Notes under the pieces: model-generated | What the model was told of the DNA's origin: nothing | Databases searched by the model: none | What the model saw: the letters and a program-made list of their open reading frames with translations, nothing else | Shown here: in pieces, positions 7,560 to 17,929 of the stretch | How the letters are laid out: each line of letters begins with the position of its first letter | Position numbering within the stretch: the first letter of the stretch is position 1 | Program-made: the position numbers and the translations under genes | NCBI GenBank assembly: GCA_018825965.1 | Contig: JAHKAA010000024.1 | Coordinates: forward strand, 1-60,625 | Direction of reading: 5' to 3' | DNA length: 60,625 nt | DNA from: Gammaproteobacteria bacterium | GTDB taxonomy: Bacteria; Pseudomonadota; Gammaproteobacteria; Enterobacterales; Alteromonadaceae

Positions 7560-8747
7560 TCAGATATCCAGCAGAATACGGGTTGGATCTTCCAGTAATT
7601 CTTTGATAGTCACCAGGAAGCCTACTGACTCTTTACCATCGATGATACGGTGGTCATATGACAGGGCTAAGTACATCATTGGCAGAATTTCCATCTTGCC
7701 GTCTACCACCATCACGCGGTCCTGGATTTTGTGCATACCCAGAATAGCGGATTGTGGCGGGTTAATGATTGGAGTAGACATCAGAGAACCGAACACACCA
7801 CCGTTCGTGATAGTGAAGTTACCGCCTGTTAAGTCGTCCATAGACAGCTTACCGTCACGGCCTTTTAAGGCTAAGTCTTTGATAGCTTTTTCGATTTCAG
7901 CCAGGTTCATTTTGTCACAGTCACGCAGAACTGGTGTGACCAGACCGCGAGGTGTAGACACAGCGATGCTGACGTCGAAGTAGTTGTGGTACACGATGTC
8001 ATCGCCATCAATAGCAGCGTTCACTTCAGGGAAACGTTTCAGCGCTTCAGTCACAGCTTTTACATAGAAAGACATGAAACCTAAACGGATGCCGTGACGC
8101 TTTTCAAACACGTCCTGGTATTGCTTACGCAGGTCCATGATTGGTTTCATGTTCACTTCGTTGAAGGTCGTTAACATGGCTGTAGAGTTTTTCGCTTCTA
8201 ACAGACGGTTCGCAATGGTTTTACGTAAACGTGTCATAGGCACACGTTTCTGTGAACGATCACCTTGTACCGGAGCTGGAGCAGCAACAGCAGCTTTAGC
8301 AGGAGCAGCTGGAGCACCGGCCAGGAATTTCTCTACGTCTTCTTTCGTGACACGGCCATTTTTACCAGAACCCTGGATTTTAGCAGCGTCTAAGCCTTTT
8401 TCAGCGATCAGGCGGCGAACAGACGGCGTTAACACGTCATCTGATTCTGCAGCAGGAGCAGCGGCGGCTGGGGCAGCGTCAGCTTTGGCAGCAGGTGCGG
8501 CGGCAGGAGCTGCAGCGCCAGCGTTCATATGACCAATCACTTGTTCAGCCAATACAGTTGCACCTTCCGCATGAACGATTTCGCCCATAACGCCATCGGC
8601 CTGAGCTACCACTTCAAGTACAACTTTATCGGTTTCAATGTCCACCAGGACTTGATCACGGCTAACTGCTTCACCTGTTTTTACATGCCAGGTGGCGATT
8701 GTTGCATCTGCAACTGATTCTGGTAGTACCGGGACTTTAATTTCCAC
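7560..8747 (-). CDS. sucB: 2-oxoglutarate dehydrogenase E2, dihydrolipoyl succinyltransferase
   Basis: 395 residues. An N-terminal lipoyl domain has the lipoylated Lys41 in [10 protein letters not shown]. It is followed by an Ala/Pro-rich flexible linker (about 73-100), the E3/E1-binding domain [18 protein letters not shown] (about 107-145), a second Ala/Pro linker, and the catalytic acyltransferase domain ending with [10 protein letters not shown], where His366 and Asp370 are catalytic. It transfers the succinyl group to CoA at the core of the OGDH complex. There is a single lipoyl domain, as usual for SucB. It sits between sucA and sucC. Confidence 0.98.
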   Translation of the reverse strand: MEIKVPVLPESVADATIATWHVKTGEAVSRDQVLVDIETDKVVLEVVAQADGVMGEIVHAEGATVLAEQVIGHMNAGAAAPAAAPAAKADAAPAAAAPAAESDDVLTPSVRRLIAEKGLDAAKIQGSGKNGRVTKEDVEKFLAGAPAAPAKAAVAAPAPVQGDRSQKRVPMTRLRKTIANRLLEAKNSTAMLTTFNEVNMKPIMDLRKQYQDVFEKRHGIRLGFMSFYVKAVTEALKRFPEVNAAIDGDDIVYHNYFDVSIAVSTPRGLVTPVLRDCDKMNLAEIEKAIKDLALKGRDGKLSMDDLTGGNFTITNGGVFGSLMSTPIINPPQSAILGMHKIQDRVMVVDGKMEILPMMYLALSYDHRIIDGKESVGFLVTIKELLEDPTRILLDI

Positions 8748-8829
8748 TTTGTCACCTTTTTTAAAATTTGGGTTCTGAATCGTTACTTAAACTAAAGTCA
8801 GAGCGCCTTGCGGCAGCACTGACTGAATA

Positions 8830-8856
8830 CAAAAACGGCACAACCAAAGTTGTGCC
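8830..8856 (-). terminator. terminator-like hairpin between sucA and sucB
   Basis: Perfect 8-bp stem GGCACAAC/GTTGTGCC (8837-8844 with 8849-8856) with a four-base loop. On the minus strand it is followed by GTTTTTG. It starts a few bases after the sucA stop. Because sucB must be expressed, it probably attenuates transcription or protects the upstream mRNA. Confidence 0.72.
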
Positions 8857-8862
8857 AAATTA

Positions 8863-11670
8863 TTAAGCAATAGTTAAAGCTGCGTTGACTAAAGCCTGTT
8901 GCTGTTTGTTGTGCACAGACAAGTAACCTACTGCAGGTGAAGACGAGGCTTCACGGCCAGCGTACGTCAGCTTGGCACCTGCCGGGATTGAAGCCCAGAA
9001 ATGGTGCTGACTGCAGTACCAGGCGCCCTGGTTTTGAGGTTCTTCCTGACACCAGACAAAATCTTTTACATGCTGGTAGTCTTTCATGATCGCTTCCATC
9101 TCTTGTGCAGGGAATGGATACAACTGTTCAATACGGACAATAGCAATGTCAGTCAGATTGCGTTTACGGCGTTCTTCCAACAGATCGTAGTACACCTTAC
9201 CGCTACACATCACCACACGTTTCACATCAGCTGGCTTGATTGGATCAATTTCAGCGATGGCGTTCTGGAATACACCAGAAGCAATTTCTTCTAAACTAGA
9301 AGTGGCTAACGGGTGACGTAATAACGACTTAGGTGACATCACAATCAGAGGACGACGCATTGGACGTACCATCTGACGGCGGATCATGGCATAGACCTGA
9401 GCCGGAGTGGTTGGAACCACCACCTGCATATTGTGATCAGCACAAAGTTGCAGGAAACGCTCTAAACGGGCTGAGGAGTGTTCCGGGCCCTGACCTTCGT
9501 AGCCGTGAGGCAACAAGAGTGTCAGACCACATAAACGGCCCCACTTCTGCTCGCCTGAGCTTAAGAATTGATCAATAACAACCTGAGCGCCGTTAGCGAA
9601 GTCGCCAAACTGACCTTCCCAAATCACTAAAGCACGGGGTTCAGCTGTGGCATAACCATACTCAAAGGCCAATACCGCTTCTTCAGATAAAGCTGAGTCG
9701 TACACCTGGAAAGGACCTTGTGAGTCGCTGATATGTTCCAGTGGTGTGTAAGCTGAAGCATCGGTCTGGCTGTGCAGTACTGCATGGCGGTGGAAGAAAG
9801 TACCACGGCCTGAATCCTGACCTACGATACGGATACGACTGCCGGCTTCAACAATAGAAGCGTACGCCAGAATTTCAGCGAAACCCCAGTCGATCTTTTT
9901 CTCGCCTTTGAGCATTAATGCGCGGTCTTCGTAGACTTTGCCAACCTGACGTTGCAAAGTATGAGATTCAGGCACTGCAATGGCTTTTTCACCTAAAGTG
10001 ACTAAATCTGGCACTGTCATACTGGCATCGTAAGCCACATTCCAGTCATGGCCTATGTATGGAGTCCAGTCGACTGATACTTCAGTCATAGGACGCCATT
10101 CTTCTACCACGCAGTCGCCTTTATCTAAGGCATCACGGTAACCATCGACCATCTGCTGCACTTGTTCAGCAGTCACTACGCCTTCAGCAATCAGCTTCTG
10201 AGCATATAACTCACGTGGAGTTGGGTGTTTTTTGATTTTCTGGTACATCAGCGGCTGAGTTGCATTTGGCTCGTCCGCTTCGTTGTGACCGTTACGACGG
10301 TAACACACTAAGTCAATCACCACATCACGTTTGAAGGTGTTGCGGTAGTCTACGGCCAACTGAGCAACAAAAATTACAGCTTCAGGATCATCACCATTCA
10401 CATGGAAAATAGGTGCCTGAACCATCTTGGCGATGTCAGTACAGTATGGCGTAGAACGGGTGTCTTCAGGGTTAGAAGTAGTGAAACCCACCTGATTGTT
10501 GATCACCAGACGAATAGAACCACCTACTTTGAAAGCACGGGTTTGAGAAATGTTGAAGGTTTCAGCTACTACGCCCTGACCAGCAAAAGCTGAGTCACCA
10601 TGAATAGTGATAGGCAGAGCTAAAGTACCGTCTGTGCTGCCACGGCGGTCTAAGCGGGCACGTACAGAGCCCATCACCACAGGGTTCACAATTTCTAAGT
10701 GTGACGGGTTAAAGGCTAAAGCTAAGTGAACATTGCCACCTTTGGTTTCGAAGTCTGACGAGAAACCCATATGGTATTTCACGTCACCTGCGCCAACCAC
10801 TTCGTATTTACCGGCGAACTCGTCAAACAGCTTACCCGGGTTTTTACCCAGTACGTTGATCAGCGTATTTAAACGACCACGGTGCGCCATACCAATAATA
10901 CAGTCTTTAGCGCCCTGCTCGCCTGCACGGTGGATCATGGCTTTGAGCATAGGCACCATGGCGTCACCGCCTTCTAAACCAAAGCGCTTGGCGCCTGGGA
11001 ATTTAGAAGCCAGGTATTTTTCCAGACCATCAGCGGCCACTAAGCCTTGCAACAGTTTGGTTTTTTCTTCTTTTCCGAACGCCCGTGAAGCCTGTTGGCT
11101 TTCTAAACGTTGTTGGATCCAACGTTTTTCGTCCGTCGAAACAATATGCATATACTCGGCACCGATAGAGCCACAGTAAGTGGCTTCCAGGGCTTTATAT
11201 AAGTCGCCTAACTTCATACTGGTGTCGCCACCAGCAAAAGAGCCGACATTAAATTCGGTATCAAAGTCTGCCTGAGTCAGGTCGTGATAAGACAATTCCA
11301 GATCACGCACACGCGGCTGCTTCCACAGGTTCAGCGGATCGAGGTTTGCATGCTGATGACCACGGAAACGGAAGGCATTGATCAATTGCAGAACTTTCAC
11401 CTGGCGCTGATCTGAACCACCTGCATTCACCGTAATGACTTCACGGTGTTTGTTTTTGGCGAGTTCAGCAAATTGCTGGCGAATGTCGCTGTGACGGGAT
11501 TCGAGTTCTACGCCATCAATTTTGGGCAGACTGGCAAAAAACTCACGCCATTCATCACTGACGCTGGTCGATTCAGCTAAGTAGGATTCATAGAGCTCAT
11601 CTACATAGGCCATGTTGCCACCGCCTAAATGAGAAGACTCTAACCACGCCTTCATTACACCTTCGTGCAT
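8863..11670 (-). CDS. sucA: 2-oxoglutarate dehydrogenase E1 component
   Basis: 935 residues, matching the usual ~930-residue OGDH E1. It starts MHEGVMKAWLESSHLGGGN, the typical N-terminal docking segment. The ThDP-binding region includes GMAHRGRLN (about 263) and GDSAFAGQG, with the Asn/Asp Mg-binding motif near FHVNGDDPEAV; the transketolase-like C-terminal half contains GQDSGRGTFFHRHAV. It decarboxylates 2-oxoglutarate and succinylates the SucB lipoyl arm. It is in the sdh-suc operon after sdhB. The shared E3 (lpd) is not in this window. Confidence 0.98.
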   Translation of the reverse strand: MHEGVMKAWLESSHLGGGNMAYVDELYESYLAESTSVSDEWREFFASLPKIDGVELESRHSDIRQQFAELAKNKHREVITVNAGGSDQRQVKVLQLINAFRFRGHQHANLDPLNLWKQPRVRDLELSYHDLTQADFDTEFNVGSFAGGDTSMKLGDLYKALEATYCGSIGAEYMHIVSTDEKRWIQQRLESQQASRAFGKEEKTKLLQGLVAADGLEKYLASKFPGAKRFGLEGGDAMVPMLKAMIHRAGEQGAKDCIIGMAHRGRLNTLINVLGKNPGKLFDEFAGKYEVVGAGDVKYHMGFSSDFETKGGNVHLALAFNPSHLEIVNPVVMGSVRARLDRRGSTDGTLALPITIHGDSAFAGQGVVAETFNISQTRAFKVGGSIRLVINNQVGFTTSNPEDTRSTPYCTDIAKMVQAPIFHVNGDDPEAVIFVAQLAVDYRNTFKRDVVIDLVCYRRNGHNEADEPNATQPLMYQKIKKHPTPRELYAQKLIAEGVVTAEQVQQMVDGYRDALDKGDCVVEEWRPMTEVSVDWTPYIGHDWNVAYDASMTVPDLVTLGEKAIAVPESHTLQRQVGKVYEDRALMLKGEKKIDWGFAEILAYASIVEAGSRIRIVGQDSGRGTFFHRHAVLHSQTDASAYTPLEHISDSQGPFQVYDSALSEEAVLAFEYGYATAEPRALVIWEGQFGDFANGAQVVIDQFLSSGEQKWGRLCGLTLLLPHGYEGQGPEHSSARLERFLQLCADHNMQVVVPTTPAQVYAMIRRQMVRPMRRPLIVMSPKSLLRHPLATSSLEEIASGVFQNAIAEIDPIKPADVKRVVMCSGKVYYDLLEERRKRNLTDIAIVRIEQLYPFPAQEMEAIMKDYQHVKDFVWCQEEPQNQGAWYCSQHHFWASIPAGAKLTYAGREASSSPAVGYLSVHNKQQQALVNAALTIA

Positions 11671-11775
11671 TTAGTTTCCCTTATTCGAAGCACCTGGAAA
11701 AAATTAGCAAAAAGCGCCCTGAGGTTGCAGGCGCGCTTCATTTTATACCATTCAGACCAATTAAGCTCTGACAAA

Positions 11776-11792
11776 GGGCGCTTAAAGCGCCC
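11776..11792. terminator. hairpin overlapping the sdhB stop codon
   Basis: GGGCGCTT/AAGCGCCC are the arms of an almost perfect palindrome whose centre contains the sdhB TAA stop. On the minus strand it is followed by TTTGTC, a weak T tract. It may be a partial terminator or processing site between the sdh and suc halves of the operon. Confidence 0.5.
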
Positions 11793-12501
11793 GGTTTAAC
11801 AGCATAGACTTGATCTGACCTATAGCTTTGGTCGGATTCAAACCTTTTGGACATACGTTGACACAGTTCATGATGCCATGGCAGCGGAACACGCTGAATG
11901 CATCATCTAAATCGTTTAAACGTTGTTCAGTGGCAGTATCACGGCTGTCAGCTAAAAAGCGGTAGGCATGCAATAAACCAGCTGGCCCGATAAATTTATC
12001 CGGATTCCACCAGAAAGACGGGCAAGAAGTTGAACAGCAGGCACATAAAATACATTCGTACAGGCCATCTAACTTTTCGCGTTCTTCAGGGGACTGCAGG
12101 TATTCGCCTGCAGGTGGTAAATCGTCATTGATCAGGTAAGGTTTCACCTTTTCATACTGAGTGTAAAACTGAGTCATATCCACAACTAAGTCACGCACTA
12201 CAGGTAAACCTGGTAATGGACGGATCACCAGTTTGCCGCCTTTGCCCTTGCCAAGTGCTGACAATGGAGTAATACAGGCTAAACCGTTTTTACCGTTCAT
12301 ATTCAGACCGTCTGAACCACAGACACCTTCACGGCAGCTGCGACGGAAGGATAAGGTTGGGTCTTGTTCTTTTAATTTCAACAGTGCGTCTAACACCATC
12401 ATGTCACGACCCTCTGGATTCTCCAGAGTATAGTCCTGCATACGTGGCGCTTTATCAACGTCAGGGTTGTAACGATAGACAGAGAATTCTAACTTCTTCA
12501 T
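11782..12501 (-). CDS. sdhB: succinate dehydrogenase iron-sulfur subunit
   Basis: 239 residues, as expected. The N-terminal plant-type ferredoxin domain carries the 2Fe-2S ligands in [13 protein letters not shown]. The C-terminal domain carries [17 protein letters not shown] and [17 protein letters not shown] for the 4Fe-4S and 3Fe-4S clusters. It passes electrons from SdhA FAD to the quinone site formed with SdhC and SdhD. It starts 12 bases after sdhA. Its last codons lie in a hairpin that spans the stop codon. Confidence 0.98.
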   Translation of the reverse strand: MKKLEFSVYRYNPDVDKAPRMQDYTLENPEGRDMMVLDALLKLKEQDPTLSFRRSCREGVCGSDGLNMNGKNGLACITPLSALGKGKGGKLVIRPLPGLPVVRDLVVDMTQFYTQYEKVKPYLINDDLPPAGEYLQSPEEREKLDGLYECILCACCSTSCPSFWWNPDKFIGPAGLLHAYRFLADSRDTATEQRLNDLDDAFSVFRCHGIMNCVNVCPKGLNPTKAIGQIKSMLLNRAL

Positions 12502-12513
12502 TCTGCATCCCTC

Positions 12514-14289
12514 TTAGTACGTACGTGCTTTAGGCGGGAAAGCTTCACGGAACTTAGGTTCCATATTCACTTTACGCTTAAACATTGATTCAGTATCTGG
12601 CGTGTAGACGCTGTGGCATAACCAGTTTTCGTCATCACGATCAGGGAAGTCAAAACGAGCATGGGCGCCACGGCTTTCAGTTCTGTAGTTGGCAGCAACT
12701 GCAGTAGAAAACGCGGTTTCCATCAGGTTGTCCAGTTCTAAACATTCAATACGCATGGTATTGAAGTCTGAGCTCTTGTCATCCAGACGTGCATATTTCA
12801 GACGTTCACGGATTTCTTTCAGCTCTGCTAAACCTTCAGCCATAGCAGCACCTTCACGGAATACCGAGAAGTTCAGTTGCATACATTGCTGTAAGTCTTT
12901 TTTGATTTGAACCGGATCTTCACCCTGACCTGGTTTGCTGTCTTCCCAACGTTGAGTACGGGCTAAGGCAGCTTGCAGATCGGAATCAGAGGCAGCACGG
13001 TATTCAGAAGTTGCAGAGAGTGCTTCACCCAGGTGTAAACCTGTAGCACGACCAAATACCACTAAATCTAATAAGGAGTTACCACCCAAGCGGTTCGCAC
13101 CGTGTACGGACACACAAGCGATTTCGCCACAAGCGAATAAGCCTGGAACCACAACTTCAGAACCGTCAGCTTTCGGATGGATCACCTGACCATGTACGTT
13201 GGTTGGAATACCACCCATCATATAGTGACAGGTTGGGATCACAGGAATTGGCTCTTTCACCGGGTCAACATGAGCGAATGTCTTGGACAGTTCACAAACA
13301 CCTGGTAAACGGCTTTCTAAAACTTCAGCACCTAAGTGGTCCAGTTTCAGTTTGATGTGTGGACCCCAGGGGCCATCACAACCACGGCCTTCACGGATTT
13401 CAGTCATCATAGAACGGGCTACAACGTCACGACCCGCTAAGTCTTTGGCGTTTGGCGCATAACGCTCCATAAAACGCTCGCCGTCTTTATTTAATAAGTA
13501 ACCACCTTCACCACGACAACCTTCAGTGACCAGCGTACCGGCACCTGCAATACCTGTCGGGTGGAATTGCCACATTTCCATATCCTGCAGCGGCACACCG
13601 GCACGTAAGGCCATACCTACACCGTCACCGGTGTTGATGTGTGCGTTGGTGGTAGAGGCGAAAATACGGCCTGCACCACCAGTAGCTAACACTACTGCAC
13701 GGGATTTGAAGTAAACAATTTCACCGGTTTCGATTTCAATGGCAGTACAACCTACCACGGCGCCGTCCTGGTTTTTTACCAGATCCAGTGCATACCACTC
13801 AGAAAATACCTGAGTTTTGTTTTTTACGTTTTGCTGGTACAGCAAGTGCAATAAAGCGTGACCAGTGCGGTCTGCAGCAGCTGCGGTACGGGCGGCCTGT
13901 TCGCCACCAAAGTTTTTAGACTGACCACCAAAAGGACGCTGATAGACACGGCCGTTCTCAAAACGAGAGAAAGGCAAACCCATGTTCTCCAGTTCAGTAA
14001 TGGCTTCAGGGCCAGTTTTACACATGTATTCAATCGCGTCCTGGTCACCGATATAATCGGAACCTTTGACGGTATCAAACATGTGCCATTCCCAGTTGTC
14101 CGGGTGAGAGTTACCTAACGCAACAGTGATACCACCTTGCGCAGATACAGTGTGAGAACGGGTTGGGAATACTTTGGATAACAAAGCGCAGGTTAAACCT
14201 GATTCAGTAATTTGCAGAGCGGCGCGCATACCTGCACCCCCTGCGCCTATTACCACGGCATCAAATTCGCGTACTGGAATATTCTTCAC
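12514..14289 (-). CDS. sdhA: succinate dehydrogenase flavoprotein subunit
   Basis: 591 residues. An FAD dinucleotide-binding motif GAGGAG lies at residues 15-20, and [10 protein letters not shown] contains His46, the position that binds FAD covalently in this family. Substrate-site segments [11 protein letters not shown] and MMGGIPTN are present, as is the C-terminal [18 protein letters not shown] with the capping arginine. It oxidises succinate to fumarate on the cytoplasmic face of the inner membrane. It directly abuts sdhD (stop and start adjacent), consistent with translational coupling. Confidence 0.98.
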   Translation of the reverse strand: MKNIPVREFDAVVIGAGGAGMRAALQITESGLTCALLSKVFPTRSHTVSAQGGITVALGNSHPDNWEWHMFDTVKGSDYIGDQDAIEYMCKTGPEAITELENMGLPFSRFENGRVYQRPFGGQSKNFGGEQAARTAAAADRTGHALLHLLYQQNVKNKTQVFSEWYALDLVKNQDGAVVGCTAIEIETGEIVYFKSRAVVLATGGAGRIFASTTNAHINTGDGVGMALRAGVPLQDMEMWQFHPTGIAGAGTLVTEGCRGEGGYLLNKDGERFMERYAPNAKDLAGRDVVARSMMTEIREGRGCDGPWGPHIKLKLDHLGAEVLESRLPGVCELSKTFAHVDPVKEPIPVIPTCHYMMGGIPTNVHGQVIHPKADGSEVVVPGLFACGEIACVSVHGANRLGGNSLLDLVVFGRATGLHLGEALSATSEYRAASDSDLQAALARTQRWEDSKPGQGEDPVQIKKDLQQCMQLNFSVFREGAAMAEGLAELKEIRERLKYARLDDKSSDFNTMRIECLELDNLMETAFSTAVAANYRTESRGAHARFDFPDRDDENWLCHSVYTPDTESMFKRKVNMEPKFREAFPPKARTY

Positions 14290-14637
14290 TTAAACACCCC
14301 ACAGAACAAAAAGACCAACAGCCACATAGCCAAAAGCTAAGGTGTATAACAGGAACTGTAATACGCCACGCAAAGCTGCGTTTTTCACGTAGTCAGTTAG
14401 GACCTGCCACAAACCAATTTTGGTGTGAACTGCGATACAAGCTAAGGTTAATAAAGTGAAGGCTTTCATCAGCAGACCGGAAAACAATGCTTTCCAGACG
14501 TCATAAGTTACTTCAGGAGTAACCAGGAAAAATCCCAGAATAAACAGAGTGTACAGCGTCAGAATAATGGCTGTGGCACGTAACGAAACGTAGTCTTTGA
14601 CACCGTCGCGCTTTAAACTGGCTTGATTCAGAACCAT
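14290..14637 (-). CDS. sdhD: succinate dehydrogenase membrane anchor subunit
   Basis: 115 residues from ATG 14637 (MVLNQASLKRDGVKDY), the expected SdhD start; a 12-residue upstream reading lies inside sdhC and is unlikely. There are three membrane helices. His71 and the Asp82-Tyr83 pair (VLTDYVKN) match the positions of the heme-region histidine and the quinone-site residues of E. coli SdhD. The start overlaps the end of sdhC by ten bases, indicating coupled translation. Confidence 0.95.
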   Translation of the reverse strand: MVLNQASLKRDGVKDYVSLRATAIILTLYTLFILGFFLVTPEVTYDVWKALFSGLLMKAFTLLTLACIAVHTKIGLWQVLTDYVKNAALRGVLQFLLYTLAFGYVAVGLFVLWGV

Positions 14638-15005
14638 AACCAAACTCCTGTTAAAACAGCTAATACAATCCACAGTACTATAGTAATGACTGCGCTCAGG
14701 TTACCTGACTTCAGTTCTTCCCAGTGGCCCATGTCCATAATTAAGTGACGGATGCCACCAATCATGTGATAAAGCAATACTGTGATAGTACCCCAGGCGA
14801 TAAACCTGGCGATGAAGGATTGTAATACCAGTTTCACTTGCTCAAAGCCTTCAGCAGAAGACAAAGAGACTGCCCAAGCCCAGATCACAAACACTAAAGC
14901 GAAAAACATGGCGACGCCAGTTACGCGGTGCAGGATCGACGCTAACGCAGGAGCAGGAAAAGATATTGTTGTAAGGTCGAGATTTACAGGTCTTTGCTTT
15001 TTCAC
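14628..15005 (-). CDS. sdhC: succinate dehydrogenase cytochrome b556 subunit
   Basis: 125 residues with a GTG start (VKKQRPVNLDL in family context). There are three membrane helices. Ser23 and Arg27 in ASILHRVTG correspond to the quinone-binding Ser/Arg, and His80 in YHMIGGIRH to the heme axial ligand. It is the first gene of the sdhCDAB-sucABCD operon. A five-codon ATG frame (Met-Gly-Lys-Lys-Leu-stop) just upstream ends on the TGA overlapping this GTG, so start efficiency might be tuned by re-initiation; that is inference. Confidence 0.95.
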   Translation of the reverse strand: MKKQRPVNLDLTTISFPAPALASILHRVTGVAMFFALVFVIWAWAVSLSSAEGFEQVKLVLQSFIARFIAWGTITVLLYHMIGGIRHLIMDMGHWEELKSGNLSAVITIVLWIVLAVLTGVWLWF

Positions 15006-15374
15006 AGTTTCTTGCCCATCGACGCTCTTTATAGAGCTTTGTTGTCATTATGTGTTGCTGAATAATCAGTCAACGCCCAATGGATATACAGGCTACAGCT
15101 CGTTGTGGTTCAGCCTGTTTTTTTATCTATCAAACGCTGAACAGGTTTAAAACCCGCGACAGTATATAATTCACCACTTCGGATTACAATTTATGTTTGA
15201 TTTGGTTATCGAATTTCTGCGTACTCTAGCCTACAGCATTCAACTTTGATGGCAATACGACCAGAGTCGAATACTTATTATCCAATCGCGCATTAAAATT
15301 GACTTTTAGGCAGCACTTGACGTTAGAATAGCTGCGAAAAGGTTTAACCCAATTAAAACAACAGGAGAAATCCA
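15006..15374. promoter_or_regulatory. divergent sdhC/gltA control region
   Basis: 369 bases without a gene, between divergent TCA genes. Toward sdhC: TTGACT (15073-15068) with CATAAT (15052-15047, 15-bp spacing) as weak promoter elements, and a GCTCT/AGAGC hairpin just before the start. Toward gltA: TTGACT at 15299-15304 with TAGAAT at 15324-15329 (19-bp spacing), and AGGAG before the ATG. A GTTCAGC/GCTGAAC inverted repeat spans 15108-15142. Promoter hexamers are tentative. Confidence 0.45.
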
Positions 15375-16652
15375 ATGGCAGATAAAAAAGCTGTCGTGCA
15401 GATCGAAGGACAGGCACCATTTGAACTTCCTATCTATTCTGGCACTGCAGGCACTGATGTTATTGATATTCGTGCTTTAGGTCAGCAAGGATACTTCACC
15501 TTCGATCCGGGCTTTATGGCCACGGGCTCATGCGAATCAAAAATCACCTATATCGATGGTGACAATGGCGTGTTGTTACACCGGGGTTACCCAATAGAGC
15601 AATTAGCAGAACATTCAGATTATCTGGAAACCTGTTATTTGTTACTGGAAGGCGAATTACCAGGCAAAGAGAAGTACCAGGACTTTGTGCATACCATCAC
15701 GCGTCACACCATGGTGCATGAGAAAATTGCCTCATTTTTCCAGGGCTTCCGTGTTGATGCTCACCCTATGGCTATGCTCTGTGGTGTGGTTGGCGCTTTG
15801 TCGTCTTTTTATCACTCAGACCTGGACATTAACGACCCGGCTCAGCGTAAACGCAGCGCCCACCGCTTAATTGCCAAGTTACCTACTATCTCTGCCATGG
15901 CGTATAAGTACACTGTAGGTCAGCCTTTTGTGTACCCACGCAATGACTTAACATATGCAGAAAACTTCCTGCATATGATGTTTTCTGTACCAGCAGAAGA
16001 GTACCAGGTCAGTCCAATTCTTGCCAAAGCCATGGACCGCATTTTTATGCTGCATGCAGACCATGAGCAAAATGCTTCCACTTCTACTGTGCGTTTGGCC
16101 GGTTCTTCAGGCGCCAACCCTTACGCCTGTATCGCTGCTGGCGTGGCGTCTTTGTGGGGCCCTGCACATGGCGGTGCCAACGAAGCTTGCTTAAAAATGT
16201 TGCAGGAAATCGGCTCTGTAGAGCGTATTCCTGAGTTTGTGGCTCGCGCTAAAGACAAAAACGACAGTTTCCGTCTGATGGGCTTTGGTCACCGCGTCTA
16301 CAAAAACTTTGACCCTCGCGCCAAAGTGATGCGTGAAACCTGCCATGAAGTATTAAAAGAGATGAATATCAAGGATCCTCTGCTGGATGTGGCTATGGAA
16401 CTGGAGCGTATTGCGCTGTCAGACCCGTACTTCATCGAGAAGAAATTGTATCCAAACGTTGATTTCTACTCAGGCATCATTTTAAAAGCCATTGGTATTC
16501 CAACCAGCATGTTTACTGTGATTTTTGCTATGTCACGTACTGTGGGCTGGATCTCTCACTGGGACGAAATGTTGTCCGACAAAGGCCACAAAATTGGTCG
16601 TCCGCGTCAGCTGTATACCGGCTACACCAAGCGCGACTACAAAAAAGCCTAA
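15375..16652 (+). CDS. gltA: type II citrate synthase
   Basis: 425 residues, close to the ~427 of hexameric, NADH-sensitive gammaproteobacterial enzymes. Catalytic segments: [12 protein letters not shown] (first His), [14 protein letters not shown] (second His) and the Asp of NVDFYSG. It condenses oxaloacetate and acetyl-CoA to citrate, the entry step to the cycle completed by the opposing sdh-suc operon. AACAGGAG precedes the ATG. It is monocistronic: a strong terminator follows within ten bases. Confidence 0.98.
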   Translation: MADKKAVVQIEGQAPFELPIYSGTAGTDVIDIRALGQQGYFTFDPGFMATGSCESKITYIDGDNGVLLHRGYPIEQLAEHSDYLETCYLLLEGELPGKEKYQDFVHTITRHTMVHEKIASFFQGFRVDAHPMAMLCGVVGALSSFYHSDLDINDPAQRKRSAHRLIAKLPTISAMAYKYTVGQPFVYPRNDLTYAENFLHMMFSVPAEEYQVSPILAKAMDRIFMLHADHEQNASTSTVRLAGSSGANPYACIAAGVASLWGPAHGGANEACLKMLQEIGSVERIPEFVARAKDKNDSFRLMGFGHRVYKNFDPRAKVMRETCHEVLKEMNIKDPLLDVAMELERIALSDPYFIEKKLYPNVDFYSGIILKAIGIPTSMFTVIFAMSRTVGWISHWDEMLSDKGHKIGRPRQLYTGYTKRDYKKA

Positions 16653-16661
16653 CCTGCTGAT

Positions 16662-16694
16662 GAGGCCGGATGTTATGATCCGGCCTCGTTTTTT
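16662..16694 (+). terminator. gltA rho-independent terminator
   Basis: 10-bp stem GAGGCCGGAT/ATCCGGCCTC with a six-base loop, followed by GTTTTTT. Confidence 0.93.
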
Positions 16695-16705
16695 ATAGCT
16701 TTAGG

Positions 16706-17929
16706 TTGCCAATCTTGGACTTCGATTTTTCTGCTTTACGGCAACAATTCCCATTTTTTACCGCTCATCCGGATTGGATTTATCTGGATAACGCCGCCAC
16801 TTTGCACAAGCCGCAAGCCGTTTTTGACGCTATGGATCAGTTTTACAGCCATCAAAACAGCAATGTTCACCGCTCAGCTCATGGCTTAAGTCAACAAGCC
16901 ACGGCAGCTTTTGAAGCGGCCAGAACCACAGTTGCTCAGTTCTTAAATGCCCGTTTCCCTCATGAAATCATCTGGACCAGTGGCACCACTGCAGGTTTTA
17001 ATCAGCTGGTGTTTGGTCTGATGGGGCCTGTTTTGCAGTCCGGTGATCGTGTTTTAATTTCAACTATGGAACATCACGCCAATATAGTGCCATGGCATAT
17101 TCATGCCCTGCCTTTTGGTGTGGAGTTGGACGTGGTGCCTTTAACGGCCGAGTATCGTTTTGACCTCGCAGCCTTTGCTGAATTATTAAAACGTAGGCCG
17201 AAAGTTGTCAGTATCAGCCATGTCTCCAACGCTTTGGGCCATATTCAGCCAATAGCAGACATAGTGCGTCTGGCCAAGGCTGCAGGCGCTATAGTCATAC
17301 TGGACGGCGCTCAGGGCATTGTTTGGGAGAAAATGGACGCACAAGCTTTGGATCTGGATTTTTATCTGTTTTCAGGCCACAAGCTCTATGGTCCAACAGG
17401 TAGTGGCGTTTTGTATGGAAAAACAGAGTATTTAGAGCTGCTTCGCCCACTACTGGGCGGCGGAGAAATGATTAAAACTGTTAGTTTTTCGGGCAGTAGC
17501 TGGAATGATTTACCCTACAGATTAGAGGCCGGCACGCCCAATATGGCAGGTGCTATTGGTCTTGCTGCTGCTATTGTATGGCTGCAACAGCAGGATATAG
17601 CCGCGATGCAGCAGCATAAAAAAGCGCTGGTACAACGTTTTTATCAGGGCTGTCGTCAAATTCAGGGGCTTGAGCTGCTATCTGGTCCGACAACTAACGC
17701 AGGAATAGTGGCACTCAACCTGAAAAATGAGCACCCTGCCGATCTTGCGACCCTGTTAGACCAACAAAAAATCGCAGTTCGGGCCGGAACTCACTGTGCT
17801 ATGCCGTTATTTCAGGCACTCAATAGCAAAGGCTCAGTGCGGTTTTCTTTTGCCTGTTATAACAGTTTCGACGAAATTGACCGAACTTTGACCGCTTTAG
17901 CTACAGCAGTGGAGTTACTTACCGAATGA
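16706..17929 (+). CDS. csdA: class V cysteine desulfurase, CsdA type
   Basis: Up to 407 residues. PLP-enzyme signatures: YLDNAATLHKPQ at the N-terminus, TMEHHANIVPWH, and the PLP lysine in SGHKLYGPTGSG. The catalytic Cys is in RAGTHCAMPL (Cys364 in this numbering). There is no ATG near the start: the reading opens at TTG 16706, and a second TTG at 16715 has AGG at better spacing, so the true start is one of these. It supplies persulfide sulfur to CsdE, encoded next with a 4-base overlap. The CsdA assignment over SufS rests on the csdE and tcdA neighbours and on the absence of other suf genes. Confidence 0.9.
   Translation: MPILDFDFSALRQQFPFFTAHPDWIYLDNAATLHKPQAVFDAMDQFYSHQNSNVHRSAHGLSQQATAAFEAARTTVAQFLNARFPHEIIWTSGTTAGFNQLVFGLMGPVLQSGDRVLISTMEHHANIVPWHIHALPFGVELDVVPLTAEYRFDLAAFAELLKRRPKVVSISHVSNALGHIQPIADIVRLAKAAGAIVILDGAQGIVWEKMDAQALDLDFYLFSGHKLYGPTGSGVLYGKTEYLELLRPLLGGGEMIKTVSFSGSSWNDLPYRLEAGTPNMAGAIGLAAAIVWLQQQDIAAMQQHKKALVQRFYQGCRQIQGLELLSGPTTNAGIVALNLKNEHPADLATLLDQQKIAVRAGTHCAMPLFQALNSKGSVRFSFACYNSFDEIDRTLTALATAVELLTE

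Noticed and set aside
15108..15142. GTTCAGC/GCTGAAC inverted repeat as terminator
   Set aside because: The loop is long and A/T-rich with no T run in the correct place; it is noted only as an inverted repeat in the sdhC/gltA region.
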